A DNA stretch of 32,648 nucleotides from the NCBI GenBank assembly GCA_029263175.1, contig JAJCXZ010000100.1:1-32648 (forward strand). Direction: 5' to 3'. A model generated the notes under the pieces. The model searched no databases. It was not told the DNA's origin and was given only the letters and a program-made list of their open reading frames with translations. The translations under genes were made by a program, and so were the position numbers. Each line of letters opens with the position of its first letter. Within the stretch, counting starts at the first letter, position 1. Origin of the DNA: Acidimicrobiales bacterium. Lineage in GTDB: Bacteria; Actinomycetota; Acidimicrobiia; Acidimicrobiales; Aldehydirespiratoraceae. Positions 15,007-22,128 of the stretch are shown in pieces.

Positions 15007-16058
15007 CCGCCGGCTTCCTCATTGCAGCGGTCCTCCTGCTGATTGCCAACGCATTCTTCGTGGCCATCGAGTTCGCGCTGCTGGCGAGCCGCGTTGCTCG
15101 TCTCGAACCAATGGCAGAATCCGGCGATGACGAGCGCGCTGCCATCGCGCTCGAGGCAGTGCGCGATCTTCAGCCTCAGCTTGCGGGCGCTCAGCTCGGC
15201 ATCACGATGGCGTCACTCGGCCTTGGCTATGTGGCCGAGCCGTCGGTGGCGCACCTGATCGAGCTCGGGATCGAGCGATTCTGGCACCTCTCGGCGGGTG
15301 TCCTGCACTGGATCTCGCTCACGGTTGCCCTGTCGATCGTCGTCGTGATCCACATGGTTATCGGCGAGATGGTGCCGAAGAATCTGGCCATCGCCGCGCC
15401 CGAACGAACGGCGCGCATGTTGGCACCGCTGCATGGGGCCTATGTCACGCTGCTACGGCCGATCGTGTGGTTCCTCACGTGGGTCAGCAACGGCTTCGTT
15501 CGCCTGCTCGGCTTCGAGCCGGTCGACGAGCTCAACACGGCGCTCACGGTCAACGAGTTCCATCAGCTTCTCGAGGGCGCCGTTCAGGGCGGAACCCTGG
15601 AGGACATGGAACACGATCTGCTGTCCGGGGCTCTCGATTTCCGCGCTCGTACCGCCGGCTCGATCATGGTGCCGGCGACCCGTATGGTCTCGCGCCCCCG
15701 GTCGACTTCTGTGGCAGCTCTCGAGAAGCTCGTGGCGGAGTCCGGTCATTCGCGAATCCCGATCACCGCCACCGGTCCTGGTGATGTGATCGGCTTCGTG
15801 CATTCGAAGGATCTTCTCCGCTTCGGGGCCGACGAACGCACCGACCAGGTGCCGCTCGAGATGATCCGACGAATGCTGATCGTTCCGCCGGACCAGCCGG
15901 TCCGCGACCTGATGCGAGCGATGCGTCGCGAACGCCGCCACCTTGCACTGGTGCGAACTGCCGAAGGTCAACTCCTCGGCCTGGTCACCCTCGAAGACGT
16001 CCTCGAAGCCCTCGTCGGCGACATCATCGACGAAACCGACATCGATCAACACGTCTGA
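15003..16058 (+). CDS. CNNM/HlyC-type membrane protein lacking the CorC_HlyC domain
   Basis: This 351-residue paralogue of the preceding gene starts at GTG 15003, overlapping its stop (GTGA). It has the CNNM membrane domain (LIANAFFVAIEFALLASRVARL, GAQLGITMASLGLGYVAEPS, IGEMVPKNLAIAAPERTA) and a CBS pair (GSIMVPATRMVSR..., HSRIPITATGPGDVIGFVHSKD..., GQLLGLVTLEDVLEALVGDI). It ends right after the second CBS motif, so the C-terminal CorC_HlyC domain of about 80 residues is absent. Such unequal pairs are known in actinobacteria (for example Rv1841c/Rv1842c) and may form heteromers. A Mg- or Na-related role is inferred from the family. Transcription probably ends at the hairpin one base past the stop. 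Confidence 0.88.
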   Translation: MTAGFLIAAVLLLIANAFFVAIEFALLASRVARLEPMAESGDDERAAIALEAVRDLQPQLAGAQLGITMASLGLGYVAEPSVAHLIELGIERFWHLSAGVLHWISLTVALSIVVVIHMVIGEMVPKNLAIAAPERTARMLAPLHGAYVTLLRPIVWFLTWVSNGFVRLLGFEPVDELNTALTVNEFHQLLEGAVQGGTLEDMEHDLLSGALDFRARTAGSIMVPATRMVSRPRSTSVAALEKLVAESGHSRIPITATGPGDVIGFVHSKDLLRFGADERTDQVPLEMIRRMLIVPPDQPVRDLMRAMRRERRHLALVRTAEGQLLGLVTLEDVLEALVGDIIDETDIDQHV

Positions 16059-16093
16059 CAAGTCACGCTGGGGACAGACCCCAGTGTGACTTG
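16059..16093. repeat. Palindrome with CTGGGG core, likely bidirectional terminator
   Basis: Arms 16059-16073 (CAAGTCACGCTGGGG) and 16079-16093 match with a single mismatch around the loop ACAGA. It starts one base after the CNNM stop and lies between convergent genes. Its inner part is the same element as at 22025-22069 (reverse strand: ACTGGGGTCTGTCCCCAG). There is no U-tract. Confidence 0.6.
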
Positions 16094-16116
16094 GGAGTGT
16101 CAGCGTGGATTCCCGG

Positions 16117-16884
16117 CTAGGCGCCGACTGCGTGGTAGCCGCCATCGACCTGAATCATCGAGCCGGTGGTGGCCGGGAACCAGTCCGAAAGAAGAGCGAC
16201 AGTCGAACGGGCGACGGCAGAGCTGTCGTTGACGTCCCAACCAAGCGGTGCTCGCTCCTGCCAGCTGTCCTCGAACTGGGAGAAGCCGGGGATCGACTTG
16301 GCGGCCATGGTGCGAACCGGGCCGGCCGCGACAAGGTTGCAGCGGATCTGTTGGGGCCCGAGGAACCGGGCCAGATAACGGTTGGTCGACTCGAGGGCAG
16401 CCTTGGCCACTCCCATCCAGTTGTATGCAGGCCAGGCACGAGTGGCGTCGAAGTCGAGACCGACGATCGAGCCACCGTCGGTCATGAGCGGCGACACGAC
16501 TTCGGCAAGAGTCTTCAGGGAATACGCCGAAATCTCCATGGCGATCTTCACGTCGTCCCATGTGGCGGCCATGAAATCCTCGCCGAGGCAGACTTCAGGC
16601 GCGAACCCGATTGCGTGCAGAGCGCCATCGACGCGGCCCCACTTCGACTCGAGTTGAGCCTGCAAGGCCGGTACATGGCTGGCATCGGTCACGTCGAACT
16701 CAAAGACGTCGCACTCGTTCGGAAGCTTGCGGGCAGTGCGCTGGGTGAGGCGAAGCCCACGACCGGCGCCGGTCAGGACGATCTCCGCACCTTCCTCCTG
16801 AGCGAGCTTGGCGATGCCGAATGCCAGCGAGGCATCGGTGAGTACGCCGGTGATCACGATCTTCTTGCCGTCGAGAATGCCCAC
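16117..16884 (-). CDS. fabI: Enoyl-[acyl-carrier-protein] reductase (NADH), FabI/InhA type
   Basis: The enzyme reduces the trans-2-enoyl-ACP double bond in the last step of each fatty acid elongation cycle. The 255-residue product starts GILDGKKIVITGVLTDASLA, the family's nucleotide-binding strand and SLA turn. It has HAIGFAP, then DFDATRAWPAYNWMGVAKAAL with the active-site Tyr and Lys, and NLVAAGPVRTMAA. The last blocks closely resemble mycobacterial InhA, more than proteobacterial FabI. GTG 16884 is preceded by AAGGA at seven bases. No FabG or FabH neighbour is present. It is divergent from the MshC-like gene and convergent with the CNNM pair. Confidence 0.93.
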   Translation of the reverse strand: MGILDGKKIVITGVLTDASLAFGIAKLAQEEGAEIVLTGAGRGLRLTQRTARKLPNECDVFEFDVTDASHVPALQAQLESKWGRVDGALHAIGFAPEVCLGEDFMAATWDDVKIAMEISAYSLKTLAEVVSPLMTDGGSIVGLDFDATRAWPAYNWMGVAKAALESTNRYLARFLGPQQIRCNLVAAGPVRTMAAKSIPGFSQFEDSWQERAPLGWDVNDSSAVARSTVALLSDWFPATTGSMIQVDGGYHAVGA

Positions 16885-16913
16885 GATGGTCCTTCCGGTT
16901 TCCAGAGAGGTGA

Positions 16914-16947
16914 CCGACCTCTGACCGGTCGGCTCCGTCGAACGTTA
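16914..16947 (-). promoter_or_regulatory. fabI promoter region with inverted repeat
   Basis: On the minus strand TAACGT (16942-16947) is a -10 candidate for fabI. Downstream of it, CCGACC (16914-16919) and GGTCGG (16927-16932) form a perfect inverted repeat. TGACCG also occurs twice eleven bases apart (16911 and 16922). The position suits a repressor operator. Confidence 0.35.
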
Positions 16948-16959
16948 CGGCGTCGGCGC

Positions 16960-16965
16960 TACCGT
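16960..16965 (+). promoter_or_regulatory. -10 box for leaderless MshC-like gene
   Basis: TACCGT fits TAnnnT and ends seven bases before the ATG at 16973. No Shine-Dalgarno sequence precedes that ATG. Confidence 0.45.
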
Positions 16966-16972
16966 CGGCGAC

Positions 16973-18121
16973 ATGACCGGCGGCAAGCATTCAACCATGC
17001 AGCTGTATGACACCCGTCGGGGAGCGGTGGTGGCGTTCGACCCGCCCGAGATCGTGCGGATGTACGTGTGCGGCATCACGCCGTATGACGCCACCCATCT
17101 CGGCCATGCCGCCACCTACATCACCTATGACATTCTCCAGCGCCGCCTGATCGACCGCGGCCACGACGTTCGATACGTCCGCAACATCACCGATGTCGAC
17201 GACGACATCCTTCGCGCTGCGGCAAGGCGTGGCGTGCACTATCTCGATCTGGCGTTCGGCGAGACGGCCCGGTTCGACGAGGACATGGAGGCGCTCAACA
17301 CCCTGCCGCCGTGGTCCGAGCCGAGGGCCACCGGCGCCATCCCTGATGTGCGCGGCGTCATCAATGCGATCATGGATGCCGGACATGCCTACGAAGCGGA
17401 AGGCAGCGTCTACTTCGACACTCGGGCCGCCAAGGACTTCGGTCAGGTGGCCTCGCTGGGCCGGGATCGTATGGAGGTGCTGGCCGGAGAGTGGGGCGAG
17501 AAACCGGACGATCCGGCGAAGCGCCACCCGCTCGACTTCGTGCTCTGGCGGCCCTCGGTGGCCGGCGAGCCGGCGTGGGAATCGCGATGGGGGAGAGGAC
17601 GACCCGGCTGGCACATCGAGTGCACGGCGCTCGCCCTGCGCGAGTTGGGCGAGACGATCGATCTCCACGGCGGCGGTGTCGATTTGCTGTATCCCCATCA
17701 CGAATGCGTCAGTGCCCAGTCAGAAGCTGCCACCGGCGAGCCGTTCGTGAAGCACTGGTTACACCAGTCGATGGTGCACCTGGATGGTCGCAAGATGTCG
17801 AAGTCAACGGGAAACCTCGTCTTCGTCCACGATCTCCGTGATCGGGTGCCGGCGATGGCGATCCGCCTCGCCCTGATGATCCACCACTACCGACGGCCGT
17901 GGAATTGGGCTGACACACTGCTGGACGAAGCGATCCTCCGACTCGATGAGTGGGAAGCCGCCGGGCCCGGCGACGCCGCGCTCGACGAGGCGCGGGCTGC
18001 GCTCGACGACGACCTCGACGTGCCTTCGGCCATGGTGGCAATCGACCGAGCGGTTGCGGCCGGTCACGGAGTGAGTGCTGCGGCCGACCTGCTCGGCGTG
18101 CGACTCGGCAGTGGGGCATGA
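16973..18121 (+). CDS. mshC: MshC-like cysteine:GlcN-inositol ligase (mycothiol synthesis)
   Basis: This class I synthetase-fold protein of 382 residues reads MYVCGITPYDATHLGHAATY near residue 30, where HLGHA is the HIGH signature. MshC enzymes typically have GITPYDATH, whereas cysteinyl-tRNA synthetases have GPTVYD.. instead. Further matches are NITDVDDDIL, LDFVLWRPS.AGEPAWES, GRPGWHIECTALAL, GGGVDLLYPHHE and DGRKMSKSTGN (KMSKS). The Cys of YVCG, the Cys of HIEC and the His of PHHE are the expected zinc ligands. It would join cysteine to glucosaminyl-inositol in mycothiol synthesis. It is shorter than cysteinyl-tRNA synthetases (about 460) and somewhat shorter than typical MshC (about 410). 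An in-frame Met at 16997 is an alternative start. Confidence 0.8.
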   Translation: MTGGKHSTMQLYDTRRGAVVAFDPPEIVRMYVCGITPYDATHLGHAATYITYDILQRRLIDRGHDVRYVRNITDVDDDILRAAARRGVHYLDLAFGETARFDEDMEALNTLPPWSEPRATGAIPDVRGVINAIMDAGHAYEAEGSVYFDTRAAKDFGQVASLGRDRMEVLAGEWGEKPDDPAKRHPLDFVLWRPSVAGEPAWESRWGRGRPGWHIECTALALRELGETIDLHGGGVDLLYPHHECVSAQSEAATGEPFVKHWLHQSMVHLDGRKMSKSTGNLVFVHDLRDRVPAMAIRLALMIHHYRRPWNWADTLLDEAILRLDEWEAAGPGDAALDEARAALDDDLDVPSAMVAIDRAVAAGHGVSAAADLLGVRLGSGA

Positions 18122-18136
18122 TGTGGCCGAGGAACC

Positions 18137-18910
18137 ATGACCGCCACGATCGCCGCACCTGAGCATGCAAATCTGCAGACCACGGCGCTGTCCGTCATGG
18201 GGCCGGTCTTCTCGTTTCTCTGGCGTATCAAGGCCGTCGGTCGTGACCACCTCCCGATCGATGGGCCGGCGATTCTCGCCGCCAATCACAACTCGGTAAT
18301 CGACTCGTTCTTTCTGCCGGTAGCCGCTGGTCGACCGGTGTCCTTCGTCGGGAAGGCGGAGTATCTCGACGACTGGAAGACTCGCCGTCTCTTCCCCGCG
18401 TTGGGCATGATCCCGATCGATCGCAGCGGCGGCGATGCGTCCGCGAGAGCCCTGGACGCCGCGGCGACAGTGCTCGACGGCGGCAGCCTCTTTGGGATCT
18501 ACCCCGAGGGAACCCGTTCTCGGACCGGCTTGCTCCACAAGGGGCACACGGGCGCAGCCCGCCTCTCGGTGCGGACCGGGGCGCCGATCATTCCCGTCGG
18601 TATTCTCGGCACCCGGGCCATCCAGCCGCCGGACTCCTCGTTGCCGAAGTGTTTCCGCCCGGCCGAGATTCGGTTCGGTCGCCCGATCTATCCCGCCGAG
18701 TCGACATCGGTCACCGACGCTCGATTGCGTTTCCGGCAGATGACCGACGAGTTGATGTTCGAGATCCGCGCCTTGACCGGTCAGCAGTACATCAACGAAT
18801 ACGCCACCAAGGGCAAGACCGCGGCGGCGGAGACCCTGCAGGCGACGGGCACGCCGGAAATGCCTGAGCGACGGTCGTCGGCCGAGGTCCTGCGTCCAGC
18901 GGGAACCTGA
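18137..18910 (+). CDS. 1-acyl-sn-glycerol-3-phosphate acyltransferase (PlsC family)
   Basis: The 257-residue protein carries the acyltransferase motifs NHNSVIDSFFL (HxxxxD, near residue 50), FVGKAEYLDDWKTRRLFPALGMIPIDR split over the second block, YPEGTRSRTGLLHKGHTGAARLS and a Pro-rich fourth block (APIIPVGILGT). PlsC enzymes acylate lysophosphatidic acid at the membrane to make phosphatidic acid. Substrate could also be another lysolipid. GAGGAA lies a few bases before the ATG. It sits 15 bases behind the MshC-like gene and 91 bases before thrS. The tail (residues about 225-257) is polar and not conserved-looking. Confidence 0.85.
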   Translation: MTATIAAPEHANLQTTALSVMGPVFSFLWRIKAVGRDHLPIDGPAILAANHNSVIDSFFLPVAAGRPVSFVGKAEYLDDWKTRRLFPALGMIPIDRSGGDASARALDAAATVLDGGSLFGIYPEGTRSRTGLLHKGHTGAARLSVRTGAPIIPVGILGTRAIQPPDSSLPKCFRPAEIRFGRPIYPAESTSVTDARLRFRQMTDELMFEIRALTGQQYINEYATKGKTAAAETLQATGTPEMPERRSSAEVLRPAGT

Positions 18911-18957
18911 ACGGCGAGATGCAGCACACCTCGGAGCAAACGCTGCATCTCGACGTT
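18910..18957 (+). terminator. Inverted repeat after plsC, likely terminator
   Basis: Arms 18910-18925 (AACGGCGAGATGCAGC) and 18942-18957 (GCTGCATCTCGACGTT) pair with one mismatch around a 16-base loop. The left arm begins at the last base of the stop codon. TTAAA follows the right arm. It lies before the thrS promoter. Confidence 0.5.
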
Positions 18958-18987
18958 AAAGCCACGTCCGGGTATCGGCGGCGCCGG

Positions 18988-18993
18988 TAACCT
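18988..18993 (+). promoter_or_regulatory. -10 box for leaderless thrS
   Basis: TAACCT fits TAnnnT and ends eight bases before the ATG at 19002, without a Shine-Dalgarno sequence. I see no T-box leader in the 91-base gap. Confidence 0.45.
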
Positions 18994-19001
18994 CGCTGAG
19001 T

Positions 19002-20972
19002 ATGTCCGATGTGATCTCCGTTCAACTCCCCGATGGCTCCGCGCGTGAACTCCCCGCGGGCGCCACGGTGGCCGACCTCGCCGCTTCGATCGGCGCCGGT
19101 CTCGCTCGCGACGCACTGATCGCCGTTGTCGACGGCGAAGAGCTCGACCTCGACCGGCCGTTGACAGACGGCGCGGTTGTCGAAATCGTCACCGGACCCT
19201 CCGAGCGGGGTCTCCACACCATTCGCCACAGCACCGCTCACGTGCTCGCACAAGCGATCCTCGATCTCTATCCCGGCACTCAACTCGCCATTGGTCCGCC
19301 GATCGACAACGGCTTCTACTACGACGTCGACCTGCCCGCGGGCCAGACCCTCTCCGAAGATGACCTCGAGAGGATCGAGGCCCGCATGCACGAAATCGTT
19401 GCCGCTGACCAGGCGTTCGAGCGCCACGAGCTCCCAGCCGCGAAAGCGGCGGCCTTCTTCGCCGACGACCTCTACAAGGCCGAGATCATCGAACGAGTCA
19501 CCGGCGGCGATGCCTCCGGCGACGATGCGGGCGAGGTCGGCAGCGCCGACATCATCTCCTACTACTCCAATGGCGACGGCTTTCGGGACATGTGCACCGG
19601 GCCGCATGTGCCGAGCACCGGCAAGCTCGGTCACTTCAAGCTCCAGTCAGTCGCGGGCGCCTACTGGCGCGGTGATGTCAGCCGTCCCATGCTCCAGCGC
19701 GTCTACGGCACCGCGTGGGACTCGAAGAAGGCGCTGAAGACCCACCTCCAGATGTTGGCCGAGGCCGAGAAGCGTGACCATCGCCGTCTCGCCCAGGAGC
19801 TCGATCTCGTCAGCTGGCCCGATGAGCTGGGCCCCGGCCTCGCCGTCTGGCACCCCAAGGGCGCACTGATCCGCAAGCTCATGGAGGACTACAGCCGCGA
19901 TCGTCACGAGAACGGCGGCTACGACTATGTCTTCTCGCCGCATATCGCCAAATCCGTACTCTGGGAGACCTCGGGCCACCTCGATTTCTACGCCGATGGC
20001 ATGTACCCGCCCATGGAGCTGGATGGCGCCTCGTACTACCCGAAGCCGATGAACTGTCCGTTCCATGTGATGGTCTATCGCTCGAACCAGCGCAGCTATC
20101 GCGAGCTGCCGCTTCGCCTCTTCGAGTTGGGCGCCGTTTACCGCTACGAGCTGTCCGGTGCCATTCACGGCCTCCTGCGAAGTCGTGGTTTCACCCAGGA
20201 CGACAGCCACATCTTCACCACCCGTGAAGACATTCAGACCGAACTCGCGTCGCTGCTCGACTTTGTGCTGTCGGTGCTGCGGGCCTTCGGCTTCGAAGAC
20301 TTCCAAGCCAAGCTCTCGACCCGGCCGCTCGAGAAGGCGGTTGGTGATGACGAGCTGTGGGACGACGCCACCGCCGGTCTGCGTGCGGCGCTCGATTCGA
20401 GCGGACTCGACTACATCGTCGATGAGGGTGGCGGTGCGTTCTACGGCCCGAAGATCGATGTCGACGTGAAGGACGCCATTGGTCGAGCCTGGCAGCTGTC
20501 CACCATCCAGCTCGACTTCAACCTGCCCGATCGGTTCGGCCTCGAGTACATCGCGTCGGATGGCACCCGCAGGCAGCCGGTGATGATCCATCGCGCGTTG
20601 ATGGGGTCGATCGAACGCTTCTTCGGCGTGCTCATCGAGCACTACGCCGGAGCCTTCCCCGCGTGGCTGGCACCGGTGCAGGTCCGGGTGCTCCCCGTTG
20701 CTGAGGTCCACGACGACTACGCCCACAAGGTCGCCGCCCGCCTGAAGTCCGAAGGGTTGCGAGTCGATGTCGTCAGCGCTGTCGAACCGCTCGGCAAGCG
20801 TGTCCGCAACGGCAAGGTCGAGAAGCTGCCCTACGTCCTCGTGGTTGGTGACGACGATGTCGCCAACGACACCGCCGGCGTCAACAAGCGCGGCGAGAGC
20901 AAGCCTGACCGCGACGTCGCTGTCGACGATTTTGTCCGCAGAATTCGCTCAGAGGTCGACGAGAAGCGCTGA
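19002..20972 (+). CDS. thrS: Threonyl-tRNA synthetase
   Basis: The enzyme charges tRNA-Thr. The 656-residue product has the full set of domains. A TGS domain covers residues 1-65, followed by the editing/SAD region with HSTAHVLAQA near 74 and the zinc-site CTGPHVPSTG near 203. The class II catalytic core holds motif 2 (YRYELSGAIHGLLRSRGFTQDD) and motif 3 (QPVMIHRALMGSIERF), preceded by the zinc Cys in PKPMNCPFH. A C-terminal anticodon-binding domain begins VQVRVLPVAEVHDDYA. Length is normal. An insert-like acidic segment (GGDASGDDAGEVG) lies before the SAD motif. It heads the gene order thrS-HIT-...-pgsA-acyltransferase-pimA known from Mycobacterium. Confidence 0.97.
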   Translation: MSDVISVQLPDGSARELPAGATVADLAASIGAGLARDALIAVVDGEELDLDRPLTDGAVVEIVTGPSERGLHTIRHSTAHVLAQAILDLYPGTQLAIGPPIDNGFYYDVDLPAGQTLSEDDLERIEARMHEIVAADQAFERHELPAAKAAAFFADDLYKAEIIERVTGGDASGDDAGEVGSADIISYYSNGDGFRDMCTGPHVPSTGKLGHFKLQSVAGAYWRGDVSRPMLQRVYGTAWDSKKALKTHLQMLAEAEKRDHRRLAQELDLVSWPDELGPGLAVWHPKGALIRKLMEDYSRDRHENGGYDYVFSPHIAKSVLWETSGHLDFYADGMYPPMELDGASYYPKPMNCPFHVMVYRSNQRSYRELPLRLFELGAVYRYELSGAIHGLLRSRGFTQDDSHIFTTREDIQTELASLLDFVLSVLRAFGFEDFQAKLSTRPLEKAVGDDELWDDATAGLRAALDSSGLDYIVDEGGGAFYGPKIDVDVKDAIGRAWQLSTIQLDFNLPDRFGLEYIASDGTRRQPVMIHRALMGSIERFFGVLIEHYAGAFPAWLAPVQVRVLPVAEVHDDYAHKVAARLKSEGLRVDVVSAVEPLGKRVRNGKVEKLPYVLVVGDDDVANDTAGVNKRGESKPDRDVAVDDFVRRIRSEVDEKR

Positions 20973-20987
20973 TGTCCGGTCTCACTC

Positions 20988-21479
20988 ATGGTTGAGCATC
21001 TGTGGGCCGGCTGGCGGATGGCCTACGTGACGGCCGGTGTTGATGTGGCCGAGGGGTCGACTCTGTTCGAGGCGATCGTTGCTTCGGATCTGCCCGATGA
21101 CGAGACCTTCATCGTCTGGCGCGGCGACGAGTGCTTCGCCCTCATGAACCTGCATCCCTACACATCTGGCCATGTGATGGTCCTGCCGAAGCGCGGCGTG
21201 GCCGAGCTCGGTGATCTCACCGAAAGCGAGTCGGCCGAGCTGTGGGATGGCGTACGGGCGGCGGTCGCCGCCGTCACCACCGCGTTCGGGCCACATGGTG
21301 TCAACGTCGGAGCCAACCTCGGCAGGGGAGCCGGCGCCGGTATTCCCGACCATCTGCACATGCACATCGTGCCCCGTTGGGACGGCGACACGAACTTCAT
21401 GACGGCCATCGCCAACACGCGTGTCATGCCTGAGGCGCTGATCGAGAGTTGGCGTCGAATCGTGGACGCCTGGCCGTAG
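20988..21479 (+). CDS. HIT family hydrolase/Ap4A phosphorylase-like protein
   Basis: The 163-residue protein has LWAGWRMAYV at the N-terminus, as in actinobacterial Ap4A phosphorylase-type HIT proteins. The core follows: ALMNLHPYTSGHVMVLPKR, GVNVGANLGRGAGAGIPDHLHMHIVPRW. HLHMH is the HxHxH histidine triad, with the middle His as nucleophile. Relatives split dinucleoside polyphosphates or nucleotide conjugates. The Mycobacterium tuberculosis homologue in the same position (Rv2613c) is reported as an Ap4A phosphorylase. This function is transferred by position and motif only. It lies 15 bases behind thrS and its TAG stop forms part of a -10 box for the next gene. Confidence 0.88.
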   Translation: MVEHLWAGWRMAYVTAGVDVAEGSTLFEAIVASDLPDDETFIVWRGDECFALMNLHPYTSGHVMVLPKRGVAELGDLTESESAELWDGVRAAVAAVTTAFGPHGVNVGANLGRGAGAGIPDHLHMHIVPRWDGDTNFMTAIANTRVMPEALIESWRRIVDAWP

Positions 21480-21482
21480 CCT
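21477..21482 (+). promoter_or_regulatory. -10 box overlapping the HIT gene stop codon
   Basis: TAGCCT fits TAnnnT and ends six bases before the ATG at 21489. Its first three bases are the stop codon of the HIT gene. Confidence 0.45.
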
Positions 21483-21488
21483 CAGGGC

Positions 21489-22022
21489 ATGGCTGACGAC
21501 CTCGAAACGACCGACGAATCCGCTTCGATGGACGACGGCAATGTGCGCGATGCACTGCCGGCGGACCTCCAGCCCGGGATGGTCGAGGCGCCCTATCTTT
21601 TTCCCAACAACAGCCGCCGCAGGATCCCAGCTGTTCTCTACACCGTGATCGGCTTCGCGTGCATCGCTCTCTACGCGACGGCCGGCGACGATCCCGTCCT
21701 CATCAACAAGGGCACCCTGATCGCCGGCGTCGTTCTCATCGCCGTGGCCGCCTACCACTGGCAGGGCGGCTGGGACCTCTCCTTCGATGAGGAGCAGGCA
21801 CTCGGCGCAGCCACCAAGGAAGTCGGCTTTCCGATCGGTCACGCGTCCGCCCAGCTCGGCTGGCGCGGCCTTCGCAGCCGCCCCACCTGGCGCATCCTGC
21901 TCTACTCCAACGAGTCGGTTCCCGAGAACCGCGGTCTGGTTCTCGTCGATGGGGTGAACGGCGAGATCATCGACCGTTTCGTCGAGACCAACCCCGAGGA
22001 TTGGTCCGCCTACACCTCGTGA
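21489..22022 (+). CDS. Membrane protein of unknown function between HIT and pgsA genes
   Basis: The 177-residue product has an acidic N-terminus (residues 1-40) and two membrane helices (about 49-65, IPAVLYTVIGFACIALYAT, and about 73-92, GTLIAGVVLIAVAAYHW). A cytoplasmic-looking domain of about 80 residues follows, with WDLSFDEEQALGAATKEVGFPIGHASAQLGW, WRILLYSNE and a final VLVDGVNGEIIDRFVETNPEDW. I do not recognise a named family. It sits inside the conserved thrS-HIT-pgsA order, where mycobacteria have no gene. A link to phosphatidylinositol metabolism is only suggested by position. It is probably transcribed from its own leaderless promoter and ends at a perfect hairpin. Confidence 0.75.
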   Translation: MADDLETTDESASMDDGNVRDALPADLQPGMVEAPYLFPNNSRRRIPAVLYTVIGFACIALYATAGDDPVLINKGTLIAGVVLIAVAAYHWQGGWDLSFDEEQALGAATKEVGFPIGHASAQLGWRGLRSRPTWRILLYSNESVPENRGLVLVDGVNGEIIDRFVETNPEDWSAYTS

Positions 22023-22024
22023 AT

Positions 22025-22069
22025 CGCTCTAACGCACGCTGGGGTCTGACCCCAGCGTGCGTTAGAGCG
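22025..22069. repeat. Perfect palindrome with CTGGGGTCTG core, likely terminator
   Basis: Arms of 21 bases (22025-22045 and 22049-22069) match perfectly around the loop CTG, starting two bases after the stop codon. The centre, CTGGGGTCTGACCCCAG, is the same element as at 16059-16093, while the outer arms differ. There is no U-tract. It could be an actinobacterial hairpin terminator or a REP-like repeat. Confidence 0.65.
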
Positions 22070-22094
22070 GATACGGCCTTGCGGCGTGCGCTGC

Positions 22095-22123
22095 TACCCT
22101 TGGCGGGTCCCCAATCCCGGGAG
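22095..22123 (+). promoter_or_regulatory. Promoter and ribosome binding site of pgsA
   Basis: TACCCT (22095-22100) is a -10 candidate, and GGGAG (22119-22123) lies five bases before the ATG at 22129. Unlike its neighbours this gene would have a short leader with a Shine-Dalgarno sequence. Confidence 0.45.
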
Positions 22124-22128
22124 TTCTC

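Noticed and set aside
18911-19001. T-box or other leader for thrS
   Set aside because: The 91-base gap is too short, the inverted repeat belongs to the end of plsC, and a -10 box eight bases before the ATG leaves no leader.
19647-20726. 359-codon minus-strand frame inside thrS
   Set aside because: Antisense shadow of a certain thrS gene, no recognisable motif.
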